DNA of 64,000 nt from NCBI RefSeq assembly GCF_013141715.1, contig NZ_WHOA01000197.1, positions 62,001-126,000 on the forward strand, in the 5' to 3' direction. Of this stretch, positions 53,336 through 62,289 are shown piece by piece. Numbering within the stretch: the first letter of the stretch is position 1; every line of letters starts with the position of its first letter. The notes beneath the pieces are model-generated. The model was given only the letters and a program-made list of their open reading frames with translations, was not told the origin of the DNA and did not search any database. The position numbers and the translations under genes are program-made. The DNA is from Paenibacillus phytorum (GTDB taxonomy: Bacteria > Bacillota > Bacilli > Paenibacillales > NBRC-103111).

Positions 53336-54361
53336 ATGTGGAAATCAATACTACAGCAGAGAAGAAGCTGGGCTGGGTACGTTGGTGTGATCGTCCTCTT
53401 ACATATACTTGGGCTTATCGGATTATATAGTGTAGCGAAAATGACGCCTGCCTTTTGGGGGATTGGGCTCCTTGCCTACACATTAGGGATGCGGCATGCA
53501 TTCGACGTTGACCATATTGCGGCGATCGACAATACCGTGCGCAAGCTCGTTCAGCAGAAGAAGAATCCATTAGGTGTTGGTTTCTACTTTTCTTTGGGAC
53601 ACTCCTCTGTCGTCTTCATCATGGCCATTGTGACGGCATTCTCTGTACAATGGGCAGCGCGTGAGCTTCCTTGGATGCAGCGTTTTGGAGGCGTTATCGG
53701 CGCTTCGGTTTCCGGTCTATTTCTTGTCATTATTGGCATTTTAAATTTACTCATTCTTATCAATCTATATAAAATGTTCTTGAAATTTCGTGGCAGCACA
53801 AATGATGATAAAGAGTTCGAGGAGCTTCTCGAGTCCCGTGGATTCATTGCTCGAATGATCAAACCACTTTTCTCTTTCATAGGCAAAAGCTGGCATGTAT
53901 ACCCGTTAGGTTTTCTCTTTGGATTAGGTTTTGATACAGCGAGTGAAATTGCGCTCCTAGCGATCTCTGCCCATGCGGCGAAGGAAGCTATCCCTTTCAT
54001 TGGCGTCATATCACTTCCGCTGTTGTTCGCGGCAGGGATGAGCCTCTTCGATACAGCCGATGGGATGTTCATGACCAAAGCTTACAAATGGGCATTTCAT
54101 ACACCGGTACGTAAGCTTTATTACAATTTAACAGTGACCGCATTGGCTGTCATTGCTGCTTTAATCATTGGTGTGATTGAGCTAGGTCAAGTTCTCTCCG
54201 AAGAATTCAGATTGGAAGGGACCTTCTGGACGTGGCTGCAGGAGATTGATTTCGGGACATTAGGCTATATCTTAGTTGCTCTGTTTGTGGTGGCATGGGC
54301 CATTTCCATTGCGGTTTGGAAAGGGATGAAGATTGAAGAACGCTGGCGTGCAAAAGTATAA
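53336..54361 (+). CDS. NiCoT family nickel/cobalt transporter
   Basis: A 341-residue membrane protein with about eight helices. The signature MRHAFDVDHIAAIDNT in the second helix, LGHSSVVF, and LGFDTASEIALLAISA further on are diagnostic of HoxN/NixA-type high-affinity Ni2+/Co2+ uptake. I start at ATG 53336 after GGCAGGGTG; a GTG at 53327 in frame is an alternative. It is a single gene, divergent from the two-component pair and closed by its own terminator. No urease or hydrogenase genes are in the window. Confidence 0.93.
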   Translation: MWKSILQQRRSWAGYVGVIVLLHILGLIGLYSVAKMTPAFWGIGLLAYTLGMRHAFDVDHIAAIDNTVRKLVQQKKNPLGVGFYFSLGHSSVVFIMAIVTAFSVQWAARELPWMQRFGGVIGASVSGLFLVIIGILNLLILINLYKMFLKFRGSTNDDKEFEELLESRGFIARMIKPLFSFIGKSWHVYPLGFLFGLGFDTASEIALLAISAHAAKEAIPFIGVISLPLLFAAGMSLFDTADGMFMTKAYKWAFHTPVRKLYYNLTVTALAVIAALIIGVIELGQVLSEEFRLEGTFWTWLQEIDFGTLGYILVALFVVAWAISIAVWKGMKIEERWRAKV

Positions 54362-54370
54362 ATCATCGTG

Positions 54371-54409
54371 AAAAAAGTGGTCTCTGATAGCCTATGAGAC
54401 CACTTTTTT
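54371..54409. terminator. Terminator after the NiCoT gene
   Basis: AAAAAAGTGGTCTC and GAGACCACTTTTTT form a perfect stem across an 11-base loop. Confidence 0.9.
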
Positions 54410-54534
54410 GTTATGGATAACAATGGAATATGGATATTTTCTAAAGGTTATGATAGAAAAAAGGATTTTGCTGAAATATGTTGAAAGTAGTCTGTCTGAA
54501 CTTCAGATACTCTGTAAAAGAAAGTAGGACTTAT

Positions 54535-55308
54535 ATGATTGAGTTTAAGCATATTTCCAAAGTATATCCTAACGGAACTATTGGGTTGAATGACATTAAT
54601 TTAACTATTCATCCCGGAGAATTCGTTGTTATTGTAGGTCTATCAGGAGCAGGTAAATCCACCTTGCTGCGTGCGATTAACCGTTTGCATGAGACGACAG
54701 ATGGAGAAATATTAATCGATGGCAAATCCATAACAAAGGCGAACGGTGCCGAATTACGCCGTATGCGCAGAGATATCGGGATGATCTTCCAAACCTTTAA
54801 TCTAGTTAAGCGTTCTACCGTGATTCGAAACGTATTATCCGGACGTGTAGGCTATCATTCTACCTTGCGTACAGTGCTCGGATTGTTTCCTAAACACGAT
54901 ATCGAACTTTCTTTGAAAGCACTGGAGAGAGTCAATATTCGGGAAAAAGCTTATTCACGCGCCGATGAATTGTCCGGCGGTCAACAGCAGCGTGTTTCCA
55001 TCGCGAGAGCGCTGGCACAAGAAGCGAAAATCATTTTAGCAGATGAACCAGTAGCCTCCCTTGATCCATTAACGACGAGACAAGTTATGGACGACTTGAA
55101 GCGGATCAATACAGAGCTTGGTATAACGACTGTCGTTAACCTTCACTTTATTGACCTCGCACGTGAATATGCAACTCGAATTATCGGACTTCGCGCAGGT
55201 AAAGTCGTATACGACGGACCCGTTTCGGAAGCAACGGATGATGTTTTCTCCGAGATTTATGGTCGTGCGATTAAGAAAGACGAGCTCTTGGGGGTGCTGG
55301 AGGAATGA
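54535..55308 (+). CDS. phnC: Phosphonate/phosphite ABC transporter ATP-binding protein
   Basis: A 257-residue ATPase with Walker [11 protein letters not shown]-loop [14 protein letters not shown], signature [16 protein letters not shown], Walker [13 protein letters not shown] and the switch His in [13 protein letters not shown]. PhnC powers import of phosphonates or phosphite. The start is ATG 54535; the longer reading from 54478 has no ribosome site and extends beyond the family N-terminus. Its stop overlaps the phnE start by four bases. No C-P lyase genes are present, so it may import phosphonates, phosphite or related anions for use elsewhere. Confidence 0.9.
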   Translation: MIEFKHISKVYPNGTIGLNDINLTIHPGEFVVIVGLSGAGKSTLLRAINRLHETTDGEILIDGKSITKANGAELRRMRRDIGMIFQTFNLVKRSTVIRNVLSGRVGYHSTLRTVLGLFPKHDIELSLKALERVNIREKAYSRADELSGGQQQRVSIARALAQEAKIILADEPVASLDPLTTRQVMDDLKRINTELGITTVVNLHFIDLAREYATRIIGLRAGKVVYDGPVSEATDDVFSEIYGRAIKKDELLGVLEE

Positions 55309-56879
55309 GTGTAGCGACAGTCAAGAAGCCTCCTCGTACGAAAATCTATCTCATTGCCCTGATCATGGTGCTTTTCCTGATTGGGAGTATATATCAGACA
55401 GATGCGACGCTGACGAAACTCGTTACCGGTACTCCGGAGATTCTTAAATTCATTGCCGAGATGTTTCCGCCGGATTGGCTGTTTTTCGCTGATATATGGA
55501 AGCCAATGGCACAAACGCTGCAGATGTCCATTATTGGTACAGCAATTGGAGCCTTGTTTGCTTTTCCGATGGCACTGCTAGCAGCTCGTAATGTTACTAC
55601 GGCGCCATGGTTGTTCTACCCAGCTAGACTTATCATGAATCTATTCCGAACGATTCCAGATCTGCTCTACGCAGCACTATTTGCTGTTTTGGTAGGCTTT
55701 GGCCCAACGGCCGGTACACTTGCACTAATTTTCTTCACCTTTGGTATTATATCTAAGCTTTCTTACGAATCAACGGAAGCTATTGACCCCGGACCGCTTG
55801 AAGCTATGACGGCTGTTGGCGCTAACAAACTCAAACTCATTCGTTTCGGCGTTATTCCTCAGGTTGCGCCTACTTACTTGGCTCATTTATTGTACACATT
55901 CGAAGTTAGTATTCGGGCATCAGCTATTCTCGGATTGGTTGGAGCCGGTGGTATTGGCTTGCTGCTCAAAAACACGCTGGATCTGTTCCGTTACGATCAG
56001 TCCTGTGCCATTGTTATTTATACCTTATTAGTTGTTGTTATTATTGATTTGGTCAGTACACGATTCCGTTCCTATTTGCTAAAAGGCAGCGCGAAACCGA
56101 TGTCAGCTTCGCGTTCAACTACGTATAAGATAATCGGTTGGGTTGCCGTTGTTGCTTTGTTCATATGGGCATTAACTGGCCTTGAGTTGACGGGCTTCCA
56201 ACCAACGACTTGGATTCTCACGAAATCCATGTTATCCGGTTTAGTACATCCTGATTGGGCTTATGTGTATATCCCAGAAGGTGAAGATTTACTTCGATCC
56301 TTGCTTGAAACCTTATCTATTTCCTACTTAGGTAACTTTGTTTCAGCGATTGTCTGTCTCCCGTTTGCCTTCTGGGCAGCAGCTAATATGAGTCGATTTC
56401 GTGCAGTTTCAAGCACAGGGAAATTGTTCTTGAGTGTCGTACGAACAATACCGGAGATTATTATGGCTTTGATCTTTATTAAAGCAGTAGGTCCTAATGC
56501 TTTTGCTGGGGTTATGGCATTAGGACTTCACTCTGTAGGGATGCTCGGCAAGCTTTATGCAGAAGCCATTGAGAATATGGATATGGGACCTACGGAAGCC
56601 ATGACGGCCGTAGGTGCAAACATTTGGCAGCGGATGGCGTTTGCCGTGGTGCCGCAGGTCATTCCCGATTTCATTTCGTATACCTTATATCGCTTTGAGA
56701 TTAATGTCCGTTCAGCGACATTGCTAGGTGTTATTGGTGCAGGAGGTATCGGTACGCCACTCATCTTTGCACTCAACGCGAGGCAGTGGCCGCGAGTTGG
56801 TATCATCCTCATTGGGATTATTGTCACCGTCTCTGTCATTGACTACATCTCAGGGACACTCCGCAAACGCATTGTATGA
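55305..56879 (+). CDS. phnE: Fused double PhnE permease
   Basis: A 524-residue permease made of two PhnE units in tandem. The first half runs [20 protein letters not shown] ... [20 protein letters not shown] and [18 protein letters not shown]; the second repeats it as [20 protein letters not shown] ... [20 protein letters not shown] and [18 protein letters not shown], so each half has its own EAA-type loop. Most bacteria encode two separate genes, phnE1 and phnE2, that pair in the membrane; here one polypeptide supplies both. Its ATG overlaps the phnC stop. The receptor gene phnD lies 1.2 kb away on the other strand. Confidence 0.92.
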   Translation: MSVATVKKPPRTKIYLIALIMVLFLIGSIYQTDATLTKLVTGTPEILKFIAEMFPPDWLFFADIWKPMAQTLQMSIIGTAIGALFAFPMALLAARNVTTAPWLFYPARLIMNLFRTIPDLLYAALFAVLVGFGPTAGTLALIFFTFGIISKLSYESTEAIDPGPLEAMTAVGANKLKLIRFGVIPQVAPTYLAHLLYTFEVSIRASAILGLVGAGGIGLLLKNTLDLFRYDQSCAIVIYTLLVVVIIDLVSTRFRSYLLKGSAKPMSASRSTTYKIIGWVAVVALFIWALTGLELTGFQPTTWILTKSMLSGLVHPDWAYVYIPEGEDLLRSLLETLSISYLGNFVSAIVCLPFAFWAAANMSRFRAVSSTGKLFLSVVRTIPEIIMALIFIKAVGPNAFAGVMALGLHSVGMLGKLYAEAIENMDMGPTEAMTAVGANIWQRMAFAVVPQVIPDFISYTLYRFEINVRSATLLGVIGAGGIGTPLIFALNARQWPRVGIILIGIIVTVSVIDYISGTLRKRIV

Positions 56880-56918
56880 GGACATAGGAAAGTCTTTATA
56901 AGTGAAATTTAGTTGAAA

Positions 56919-56966
56919 AATAAGCCTCCAATTCCAGCTATCAAAGTTGGTTTGGAGGCTTATTTG
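56919..56966. terminator. Terminator after phnE
   Basis: AATAAGCCTCCAA and TTGGAGGCTTATT form a perfect 13-base stem with A and T flanks, 40 bases after the phnE stop. Confidence 0.85.
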
Positions 56967-57130
56967 TTCGTAAATGATGGCATTTATTTAGGATGGCCCA
57001 TTTAGGGCAGTACTGTTTGTTTGTTTTAGGATAAAATGATGACTTTTTCGGATTTCGCGGATTGTGGAAAAGACGGTTCGGAGGGAAGATTTTTACTAGT
57101 AAAATGATTTTACCCTGCTTACGAGCTAGG

Positions 57131-57314
57131 GAGTTGTATAACGTACAATAATTTCTCTGTTTTTGTCTGTAGTTTTTTGAAGATGTTGCATTTCGTACAA
57201 CAATTTAGGCGCATTAATAAGCAGGATGATCAAAGTTTGCGTAATTGTTGTATTTTCCGCAACAATAAGCAACATACCCACGACTGTGTGGCCTACAAGT
57301 TGTATAAAAATATT
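57131..57314. repeat. Cluster of imperfect TTGTTGTA palindromes
   Basis: Related inverted motifs, for example GTTGTATAACGTACAATAA (57133), GTTGCATTTCGTACAACAA (57184) and ATTGTTGTATTTTCCGCAAC (57243), recur at ~50-base steps; another, ATTGTTGTACAAACTATT, follows at 57531. They look like small palindromic intergenic repeats. Confidence 0.5.
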
Positions 57315-57368
57315 ATTATATAAAACTTTAGGCTAGCAAATTCACGATAACCCTGCGTTTGTACTACC

Positions 57369-57513
57369 GACGAGCATCGGCTCGCGGAGCTCTCGCTGAA
57401 AGCGCGGTTTTCGCACTTATTTGTTCGAGCGCTCCACATTAAGCGCGGTTTCCGCGCTTTCACAGGACGCGCGCGCGGGACTGACTACTGAGAAGCCGAT
57501 TCTCAGCTTCTCA
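57369..57513. repeat. Modular hairpin-rich intergenic repeat, copy 2
   Basis: Shares GACGAGC, CGGCTCGC, GAGCTCTCGCTGAAAGCGCG, TATTTGTTCG and AAGCGCG..CCGCGCTT with copy 1 at 18400-18547, ending in GCGCGGGACTG. The GAGAAG..CTTCTC hairpin, which opens copy 1, here closes the element at ~57490-57513. Confidence 0.8.
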
Positions 57514-57590
57514 GACGCTACCCACGTAGCGATTGTTGTACAAACTATTACAAAATACAACTTCCTAAACGGGATATCTCTATTTAATCA

Positions 57591-57839
57591 TTAGCTATAG
57601 TGCCTGCCTTGGGCTACCAAGCGAAGTGACCTATTTTCACGTCGATTGTGTGATTGGGCTAATGAATCCAAGACTGGTTCTAACACCTCAATTTGTTCGA
57701 TCAGCTCTATAGGAATCAAGACATTATTCAATTTCAAAAGTCGAAAAGTAGGATGGTAATTCGTAATGACCCCCCTTATCTCGTCTTTACCGCACCGGAT
57801 AGAGACTTCTTTTTTGCAACTAATAAGCATTTCGAACAT
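57591..57839 (-). CDS. Small hypothetical protein, possibly Sm-like
   Basis: An 82-residue protein. After MLISCKKEVSIRCGKDEIRG come VITNYHPTFRLLKLNNVLIP and IELIEQIEVLEP, a succession of short strands with a conserved glycine like a small Sm/SH3-type barrel. The C-terminus is basic (SHNRRENRSLRLVAQGRHYS). I start at ATG 57839 after GAGGTGA; a longer reading from 57929 lacks support. It lies between phnCE and phnD with no partner. No family recognised; it may share a fold, not clear homology, with the small protein at 41414-41665. Confidence 0.55.
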   Translation of the reverse strand: MFEMLISCKKEVSIRCGKDEIRGVITNYHPTFRLLKLNNVLIPIELIEQIEVLEPVLDSLAQSHNRRENRSLRLVAQGRHYS

Positions 57840-57965
57840 CCAATTTTTCACCTCACTATGATATATGACAGGTCCAGGTAAACGTTTGTCATGCAAAAGT
57901 AAAAAAACATTTGCGCGGACGTGCCACATTCATAGTATGCAAGGGAGGTTCGGAGTAGAATGCAA

Positions 57966-58010
57966 AAAAATACCTCTACATAATCCAAAAAGATCATGTG
58001 GAGGTATTTT
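57966..58010. terminator. Bidirectional terminator below phnD
   Basis: AAAATACCTCTACATAATCC and GATCATGTGGAGGTATTTT pair with few mismatches and provide T-tracts on both strands, just beyond the phnD stop codon. Confidence 0.85.
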
Positions 58011-58030
58011 CATTTCACAGGGAACTAAGC

Positions 58031-58999
58031 TTATTTCAAGCCCATTTCTTTATTAACGCTACGAACGATGTCGAATTTGGAATCTTCAGAAGCTACATAG
58101 CCTTTGTGTGAGTAAACATCGAAAATGACTTTTTGACCTTCTGGGTCATTACCAATAGCGATGAACGCGTCTGTAATTTTCTTTTTCCATGCTGCATCCA
58201 TATCCGAACGAACGGCGATGGTATCATTAGGAATTTTATCAGAGAAGCTAAGAACGCGAGTTTGTTTGAATACATCTGGGTAATCTTTCGTCATATTCGT
58301 ACGAATGTCTTGGAATACGCCTACAGCGTCAACTTGACCGTTAAGAAGAGCGATAACCGCTTTATCATGTCCTTGGAATTGAACACCAGTTACATCTTTT
58401 ACTGGATCTACGCCAGCTTTTTTCAGTACGAATCCTGGGTAAACGTAACCAGCTGCGGATGTAACACCTTGCCAGCCCATTTTCTTGCCTTTCAGATCAG
58501 CAACTGTTTTGATTGGGGAATCTGCTTTAACGAGAATCTCTGATTTATAGAAATCAACAAGATCTTTGGTTGGTTGGCCTGTTGCATCGTCAACGCCTAG
58601 ACGTGTAGCTTGTACAAGTAGGTCAGCTGCTTTACGATTGTCATGGGCAACAACGTAGTTACTTGGTGGCAAGAAGCCAACATCAACTTGTTTGGATGCC
58701 ATTGCTTCAATAACAACGTTATAATCTGTTGATACGGAAACCTTAACTGGGATGCCCAGTTTGTCACCTAGTAGTTTTTCAAGTGGCTTTGCTTTTGCTT
58801 CAAGCGTCTCTGCATTTTGGGAAGGAACGAACTGTACTTTAAGTTCTTTAGGTACGAAGCCTGCAGCTGCAGCTGGTGTAGCGGAAGCTTTCGTAGATGC
58901 GGATGCAGCGGGAGCTGTTTCCTCTTTTTTTGCACAGCCTGCAAGAACACCTGCAGCAACAATCATGGACAAGCTAATGACAGTAAATTTTTTCATCAT
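58031..58999 (-). CDS. phnD: Phosphonate/phosphite-binding lipoprotein
   Basis: A 322-residue lipoprotein: signal peptide ending in the lipobox VLAGC, an Ala/Ser/Thr/Pro linker of ~25 residues, and a PhnD/PtxB-type receptor domain (LKVQFVPSQNAETLEAKAKP, VDVGFLPPSNYVVAHDN, GKKMGWQGVTSAAGYVYPGF, GQVDAVGVFQDIRTNM). It would deliver phosphonate, phosphite or a related anion to PhnCE. ATG 58999 follows GGAGGTC. Usually phnD is adjacent to phnC and phnE on one strand; here it converges on them from the opposite strand. A PhoP-box-like array sits in its promoter, consistent with phosphate-starvation control. Confidence 0.92.
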   Translation of the reverse strand: MMKKFTVISLSMIVAAGVLAGCAKKEETAPAASASTKASATPAAAAGFVPKELKVQFVPSQNAETLEAKAKPLEKLLGDKLGIPVKVSVSTDYNVVIEAMASKQVDVGFLPPSNYVVAHDNRKAADLLVQATRLGVDDATGQPTKDLVDFYKSEILVKADSPIKTVADLKGKKMGWQGVTSAAGYVYPGFVLKKAGVDPVKDVTGVQFQGHDKAVIALLNGQVDAVGVFQDIRTNMTKDYPDVFKQTRVLSFSDKIPNDTIAVRSDMDAAWKKKITDAFIAIGNDPEGQKVIFDVYSHKGYVASEDSKFDIVRSVNKEMGLK

Positions 59000-59066
59000 C
59001 TTTTTTTGACCTCCGTTTAATTGTTTACTTTTATCTATGATGTACTATAACATTATCATATAATAT

Positions 59067-59094
59067 ATGGAAGATAGTGTGAAGTATTTGTTAA
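59067..59094 (-). promoter_or_regulatory. PhoP-box-like repeats upstream of phnD
   Basis: On the minus strand TTAACA, TTCACA and TTCCAT occur at an 11-base period (59094-59089, 59083-59078, 59072-59067). This is the layout of PhoP binding sites in Bacillus (TT[ACT]ACA repeats about 11 apart), with an AT-rich -10-like stretch following. Confidence 0.6.
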
Positions 59095-59147
59095 TCTGAC
59101 AATCGATATGTAAAGTGTTACAAAATAATACGCTTGGAGTGGGTAAT

Positions 59148-60743
59148 TTGACTCAACCTAGTAAGCTGCAGAAAAGTAGAGTAACTCTATTAGAAACAAG
59201 TGATCTGCATGGAAATATGCTGCCTATTCACTATGCAAACAATCAACCTAACGATGTGGGTCTATCTAAATTGGCTGCGCTTATTGCCGCCGAACGTAAG
59301 AAAGAAGCCCATGTTATTGTGATTGATAATGGAGACCTGATTCAAGGAACACCACTTGCGTATCATCATGCTAGATTAGATAACGAGCCGATGAACCCGA
59401 TGGTCCTTGGTCTGAATTATGTGGGTTATGATGCGGCCGTTATTGGCAATCATGAATTTAACTATGGACTTCGTGTGCTGCAAAAAGCGGTTCAGGAATC
59501 CAAGTTTCCTTGGTTATGTGCCAACATTGTGGATGCGGAAAGCGGAGAGCCGTTCCTAGGAAAGCCATATTTGATTAAAGAGTTACCGGACGGCGTTCGC
59601 ATAGGTATTCTGGGATTGACAACTCCCTATATTCCGAATTGGGAGAATCCCGATCATATCGAGGGTCTACGGTTCGAAGATGCTCTAGAGTCGGCTAAGA
59701 AATGGGTAAAGGTACTCAAGGAGCATGAGCAAGTGGATGCTGTTGTTGTCTCCTACCATGGCGGTTTTGAAAGACATCTAACGACGGGTGAGCCTACGGA
59801 GCCTCTAACGGGAGAGAACCAAGGCTACCAACTATGTATGGAAGTGGAAGGGATAGATGTTCTGCTTACAGGGCACCAACACCGAAGCATTGCGGGAGTA
59901 GAAATCAATGGTGTCATCATTGTTCAACCAGGAACTGCTGGTGTAACACTTGGTAAAGTTGAATTAGAGTTCTCAATGGAAGATGGCAAATGGCGCATCG
60001 ATGCCAAGAAATCGGAGCTGCTTTCTGTGGCTAATATTGAAGCGGACCAGAAATTAATTGATGTTGTTAGTGCGTATGAAGCGAAGACTCAGGAGTGGCT
60101 CGACCAACCAATTGGTAAGCTGTCCGGAGATATGCTCGTCAATGATCCCATGCAAATTCGCTTAAAAGACAATGCGCTTATCGAGTTCATCAATCGTGTT
60201 CAGATGGAGCTCTCGGGAGCAGCCATTTCAAATACAGCGCTGTTTGATAACGTATCGCCAGGATTTCCAGCAGATATAACAATGAGGGACATCGTGTCCA
60301 ACTACATTTATCCGAATACTTTAAAAGTGATTCGGATTTCCGGACAAGACATCAAGGATGCTTTAGAGCAGTCAGCAGAATACTTTGAATTGACGTTATC
60401 TGGTGAAGTTCAGGTGAGCAGCAAGTTTAGAGACCCAAAGCCGTCGCATTATAACTATGATATGTGGGAAGGGATTACCTATAAATTGAATATATCCCGT
60501 CCAATCGGCATGCGTGTCGTACAACTGGAATATGAAGGGAAACCGCTGGATCTCGAAGCTTCATTCGATGTTGTTATGAATAACTACCGAGCTGCAGGCG
60601 GTGGCAATTATGCGATGTTCCAGGATAAACCGGTCATCAAGGATATCCCGACGGACGTAGCCGAACTATTGGCAGGATACATCATGGAGCGTGGGACCAT
60701 TGAAGCTAGCGTGAACGAAAATTGGGAAGTCATCTGGGACTAG
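59148..60743 (+). CDS. Metallophosphatase/5'-nucleotidase family protein (YunD-like)
   Basis: A 531-residue two-domain enzyme. The calcineurin-type metallophosphatase domain shows LLETSDLHGN, VIDNGDLIQGTP, AVIGNHEFNYG, VSYHGGFE and LLTGHQHRS; the C-terminal nucleotidase domain has SNTALFDNVSPGFPAD, the YIYPNTLKVIRISGQ region and NNYRAAGGGNYAMF. It would release phosphate from nucleotides or 2',3'-cyclic nucleotides. There is no signal peptide, so it is cytoplasmic like YunD, unlike secreted YfkN. The start is TTG 59148 after GGAGTGGG. Its closeness to phnD may reflect phosphate metabolism. Confidence 0.88.
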   Translation: MTQPSKLQKSRVTLLETSDLHGNMLPIHYANNQPNDVGLSKLAALIAAERKKEAHVIVIDNGDLIQGTPLAYHHARLDNEPMNPMVLGLNYVGYDAAVIGNHEFNYGLRVLQKAVQESKFPWLCANIVDAESGEPFLGKPYLIKELPDGVRIGILGLTTPYIPNWENPDHIEGLRFEDALESAKKWVKVLKEHEQVDAVVVSYHGGFERHLTTGEPTEPLTGENQGYQLCMEVEGIDVLLTGHQHRSIAGVEINGVIIVQPGTAGVTLGKVELEFSMEDGKWRIDAKKSELLSVANIEADQKLIDVVSAYEAKTQEWLDQPIGKLSGDMLVNDPMQIRLKDNALIEFINRVQMELSGAAISNTALFDNVSPGFPADITMRDIVSNYIYPNTLKVIRISGQDIKDALEQSAEYFELTLSGEVQVSSKFRDPKPSHYNYDMWEGITYKLNISRPIGMRVVQLEYEGKPLDLEASFDVVMNNYRAAGGGNYAMFQDKPVIKDIPTDVAELLAGYIMERGTIEASVNENWEVIWD

Positions 60744-60758
60744 GTTGTTGTCATAAAT

Positions 60759-60810
60759 AAAGCCGCACATAAGAGAGAGTGTAGTCTCTTTCTTGTGTAC
60801 GGCTTTTTTT
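60759..60810. terminator. Terminator after the metallophosphatase gene
   Basis: AAAGCCGCACA and TGTACGGCTTT bound a stem with inner AAGAGAGA/TCTCTTTCTT pairing and end in a T-tract. Confidence 0.85.
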
Positions 60811-60822
60811 GTTTGAATGGCG

Positions 60823-61068
60823 TTATGATTCGCGAATGTATTCCCGGTCCCCTGATCTAGGATTGTAATACACGCGATAGGTGAAACCATCTTTTGGATC
60901 AATGAATACCTCTGATGTTGAGACAAAGCCGTTTGAAGGCTTACCAGGCGTCGTTGAACCGTTGTTTTTATAGCGTTTGTCATAAATGAGATAGCCCAGA
61001 AGAAGGAGAATAATAAAGCCGATGACCCATGTTCCATAGATAAGTAAAATTGGACCGAGTCCACTCAT
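60823..61068 (-). CDS. Small membrane protein of unknown function
   Basis: An 81-residue protein with one membrane helix near the N-terminus (YGTWVIGFIILLLLGYLIYD), followed by a soluble tail with VFIDPKDGFTYRVYYNPRSG. Its start overlaps the stop of the YbjQ-type gene by four bases, so the two are translationally coupled and probably act together. I do not recognise a family. The coupling and good reading frame support it as real. Function unknown. Confidence 0.7.
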   Translation of the reverse strand: MSGLGPILLIYGTWVIGFIILLLLGYLIYDKRYKNNGSTTPGKPSNGFVSTSEVFIDPKDGFTYRVYYNPRSGDREYIRES

Positions 61069-61385
61069 AGCCTTCGTGTCCGGACGGCGGTGCCATAAGC
61101 GACAATTTCACTCATATTTTGTCCGATGTCACCGCTATCGAAACGCATCATTACAATAGCATCAGCGCCCATGGCTGCAGCATTTTTGACTAATCGGTCC
61201 ATGGCTTGCTTTCGCCCGTCTTCTACCATCTGGGTATACTGCGTGACTTCCCCACCGACAAGTCCCTTTAATGAAGCAAGAATATCGCCGCCAATCCCTC
61301 TGGCTCGAACAACGACCCCAAATGTACTGCCCAATACTTCCGTGACTTCATAGCCTGCGATGTTTTCTGTTGTAGCTACGATCAT
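61065..61385 (-). CDS. YbjQ/UPF0145 family heavy-metal-binding-like protein
   Basis: A 106-residue protein with the family pattern EVLGSTFGVVVRARGIGGDI, LKGLVGGEVTQYTQMVEDGR and AMGADAIVMMRFDSGDI. Members form ring-like oligomers; the function is unproven despite the heavy-metal-binding label. I start at ATG 61385 after AAGGAG; a start three codons upstream at 61394 is possible. It is the first gene of a two-gene unit with a small membrane protein. Confidence 0.85.
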   Translation of the reverse strand: MIVATTENIAGYEVTEVLGSTFGVVVRARGIGGDILASLKGLVGGEVTQYTQMVEDGRKQAMDRLVKNAAAMGADAIVMMRFDSGDIGQNMSEIVAYGTAVRTRRL

Positions 61386-61482
61386 GAAGATCATCTCCTT
61401 TTTTTGTAAAATAGACTCTTGCTACTTGATTGAGATTCGATATTATTAACTTAGTACGAAAATGAAAATAGGGGGTTTCACA

Positions 61483-62289
61483 TTGAGTATCATAAAAACG
61501 ATTGAATTATGGCCCGGAGCATCCAAGGATAGCATAGGTGAACATAACCAAGGATGTCCGAGTTTGACTTTATACCCTGTGTCTAAGGGAGGCCTAAGCT
61601 CTGCAGTTATAGTATTTCCTGGAGGAGGATATGGTACGCGTGCTCCTCATGAGGGAGAGCCGATTGCCAAATGGTTAAATGGGCTTGGGATTTCAGCTTT
61701 TGTTTTGAATTACCGCGTAGCTCCTTACGAACACCCGGTTCCACTCCAAGATGCACAGAGGGCAATTCGAACTGTAAGGCATCATGCCGAAGAATGGCAG
61801 ATCGATCCGAACCGCATTGGTATTCTTGGCTTCTCGGCAGGTGGACATTTGGCTTCTACAACCGGTACACATTTCGATGCAGGGGATCGGGAGTCCGTCG
61901 ATCCTATCGAAAGACAGAGCAGTCGTCCCGATGTGATGGTGCTGTGTTACCCTGTTATTACCTTCTCCAGAGAGTATGGACATGAAGGCTCAAAGATTAA
62001 TTTACTGGGAAAAACACCGGATGAGAAATTGGTTTCGCTGCTATCTAATGACCAACAAGTAACAGCGCATACGCCACCGACATTTCTTTGGCATACAGCT
62101 GATGATGCGGCTGTTGCCGTCGAGAACAGTTTGCTATTTGCAGGGGCGCTTAGCCGTCATAAAGTGCCTTTTGATCTGCACGTGTTTGAGAGCGGGCGTC
62201 ATGGTATTGGAATAGCGGATGATCATCAGGAAGCTTATATTTGGCCTGAAATATGTGCGAATTGGCTCAAAAAGCAACAGTTTGCATGA
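61483..62289 (+). CDS. Alpha/beta hydrolase, acetyl-xylan-esterase-like
   Basis: A 268-residue esterase. The nucleophile Ser is in ILGFSAGGHLAS, the oxyanion HGGGY-like motif is FPGGGYGTRA, and Asp and His candidates are in WHTADDAAV and ESGRHGIG. It belongs with BD-FAE/Axe-type carbohydrate esterases that remove acetyl groups from sugars; it has no signal peptide, so it acts on imported fragments. The start is TTG 61483 after GGGGG, since ATG 61462 has no ribosome site. Its stop overlaps the pxpB start by four bases, which puts it in one operon with the 5-oxoprolinase genes. Confidence 0.85.
   Translation: MSIIKTIELWPGASKDSIGEHNQGCPSLTLYPVSKGGLSSAVIVFPGGGYGTRAPHEGEPIAKWLNGLGISAFVLNYRVAPYEHPVPLQDAQRAIRTVRHHAEEWQIDPNRIGILGFSAGGHLASTTGTHFDAGDRESVDPIERQSSRPDVMVLCYPVITFSREYGHEGSKINLLGKTPDEKLVSLLSNDQQVTAHTPPTFLWHTADDAAVAVENSLLFAGALSRHKVPFDLHVFESGRHGIGIADDHQEAYIWPEICANWLKKQQFA

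Larger units (their letters stand above)
56880..57590. other. Gene-free region between phnE and the small minus-strand gene
   Basis: 711 bases. It holds the phnE terminator, a tract (57130-57320) with several GTTGTATNNCGTACAAC-like imperfect palindromes, and the second copy of the modular hairpin repeat (57369-57513). No supportable gene. It physically separates phnCE from phnD. Confidence 0.7.

Noticed and set aside
57865-58056. Small plus-strand frame upstream of the phnD terminator
   Set aside because: It crosses a bidirectional terminator and has no motif; a 7-codon frame at 57959 with a fair ribosome site is likewise too weak to call.
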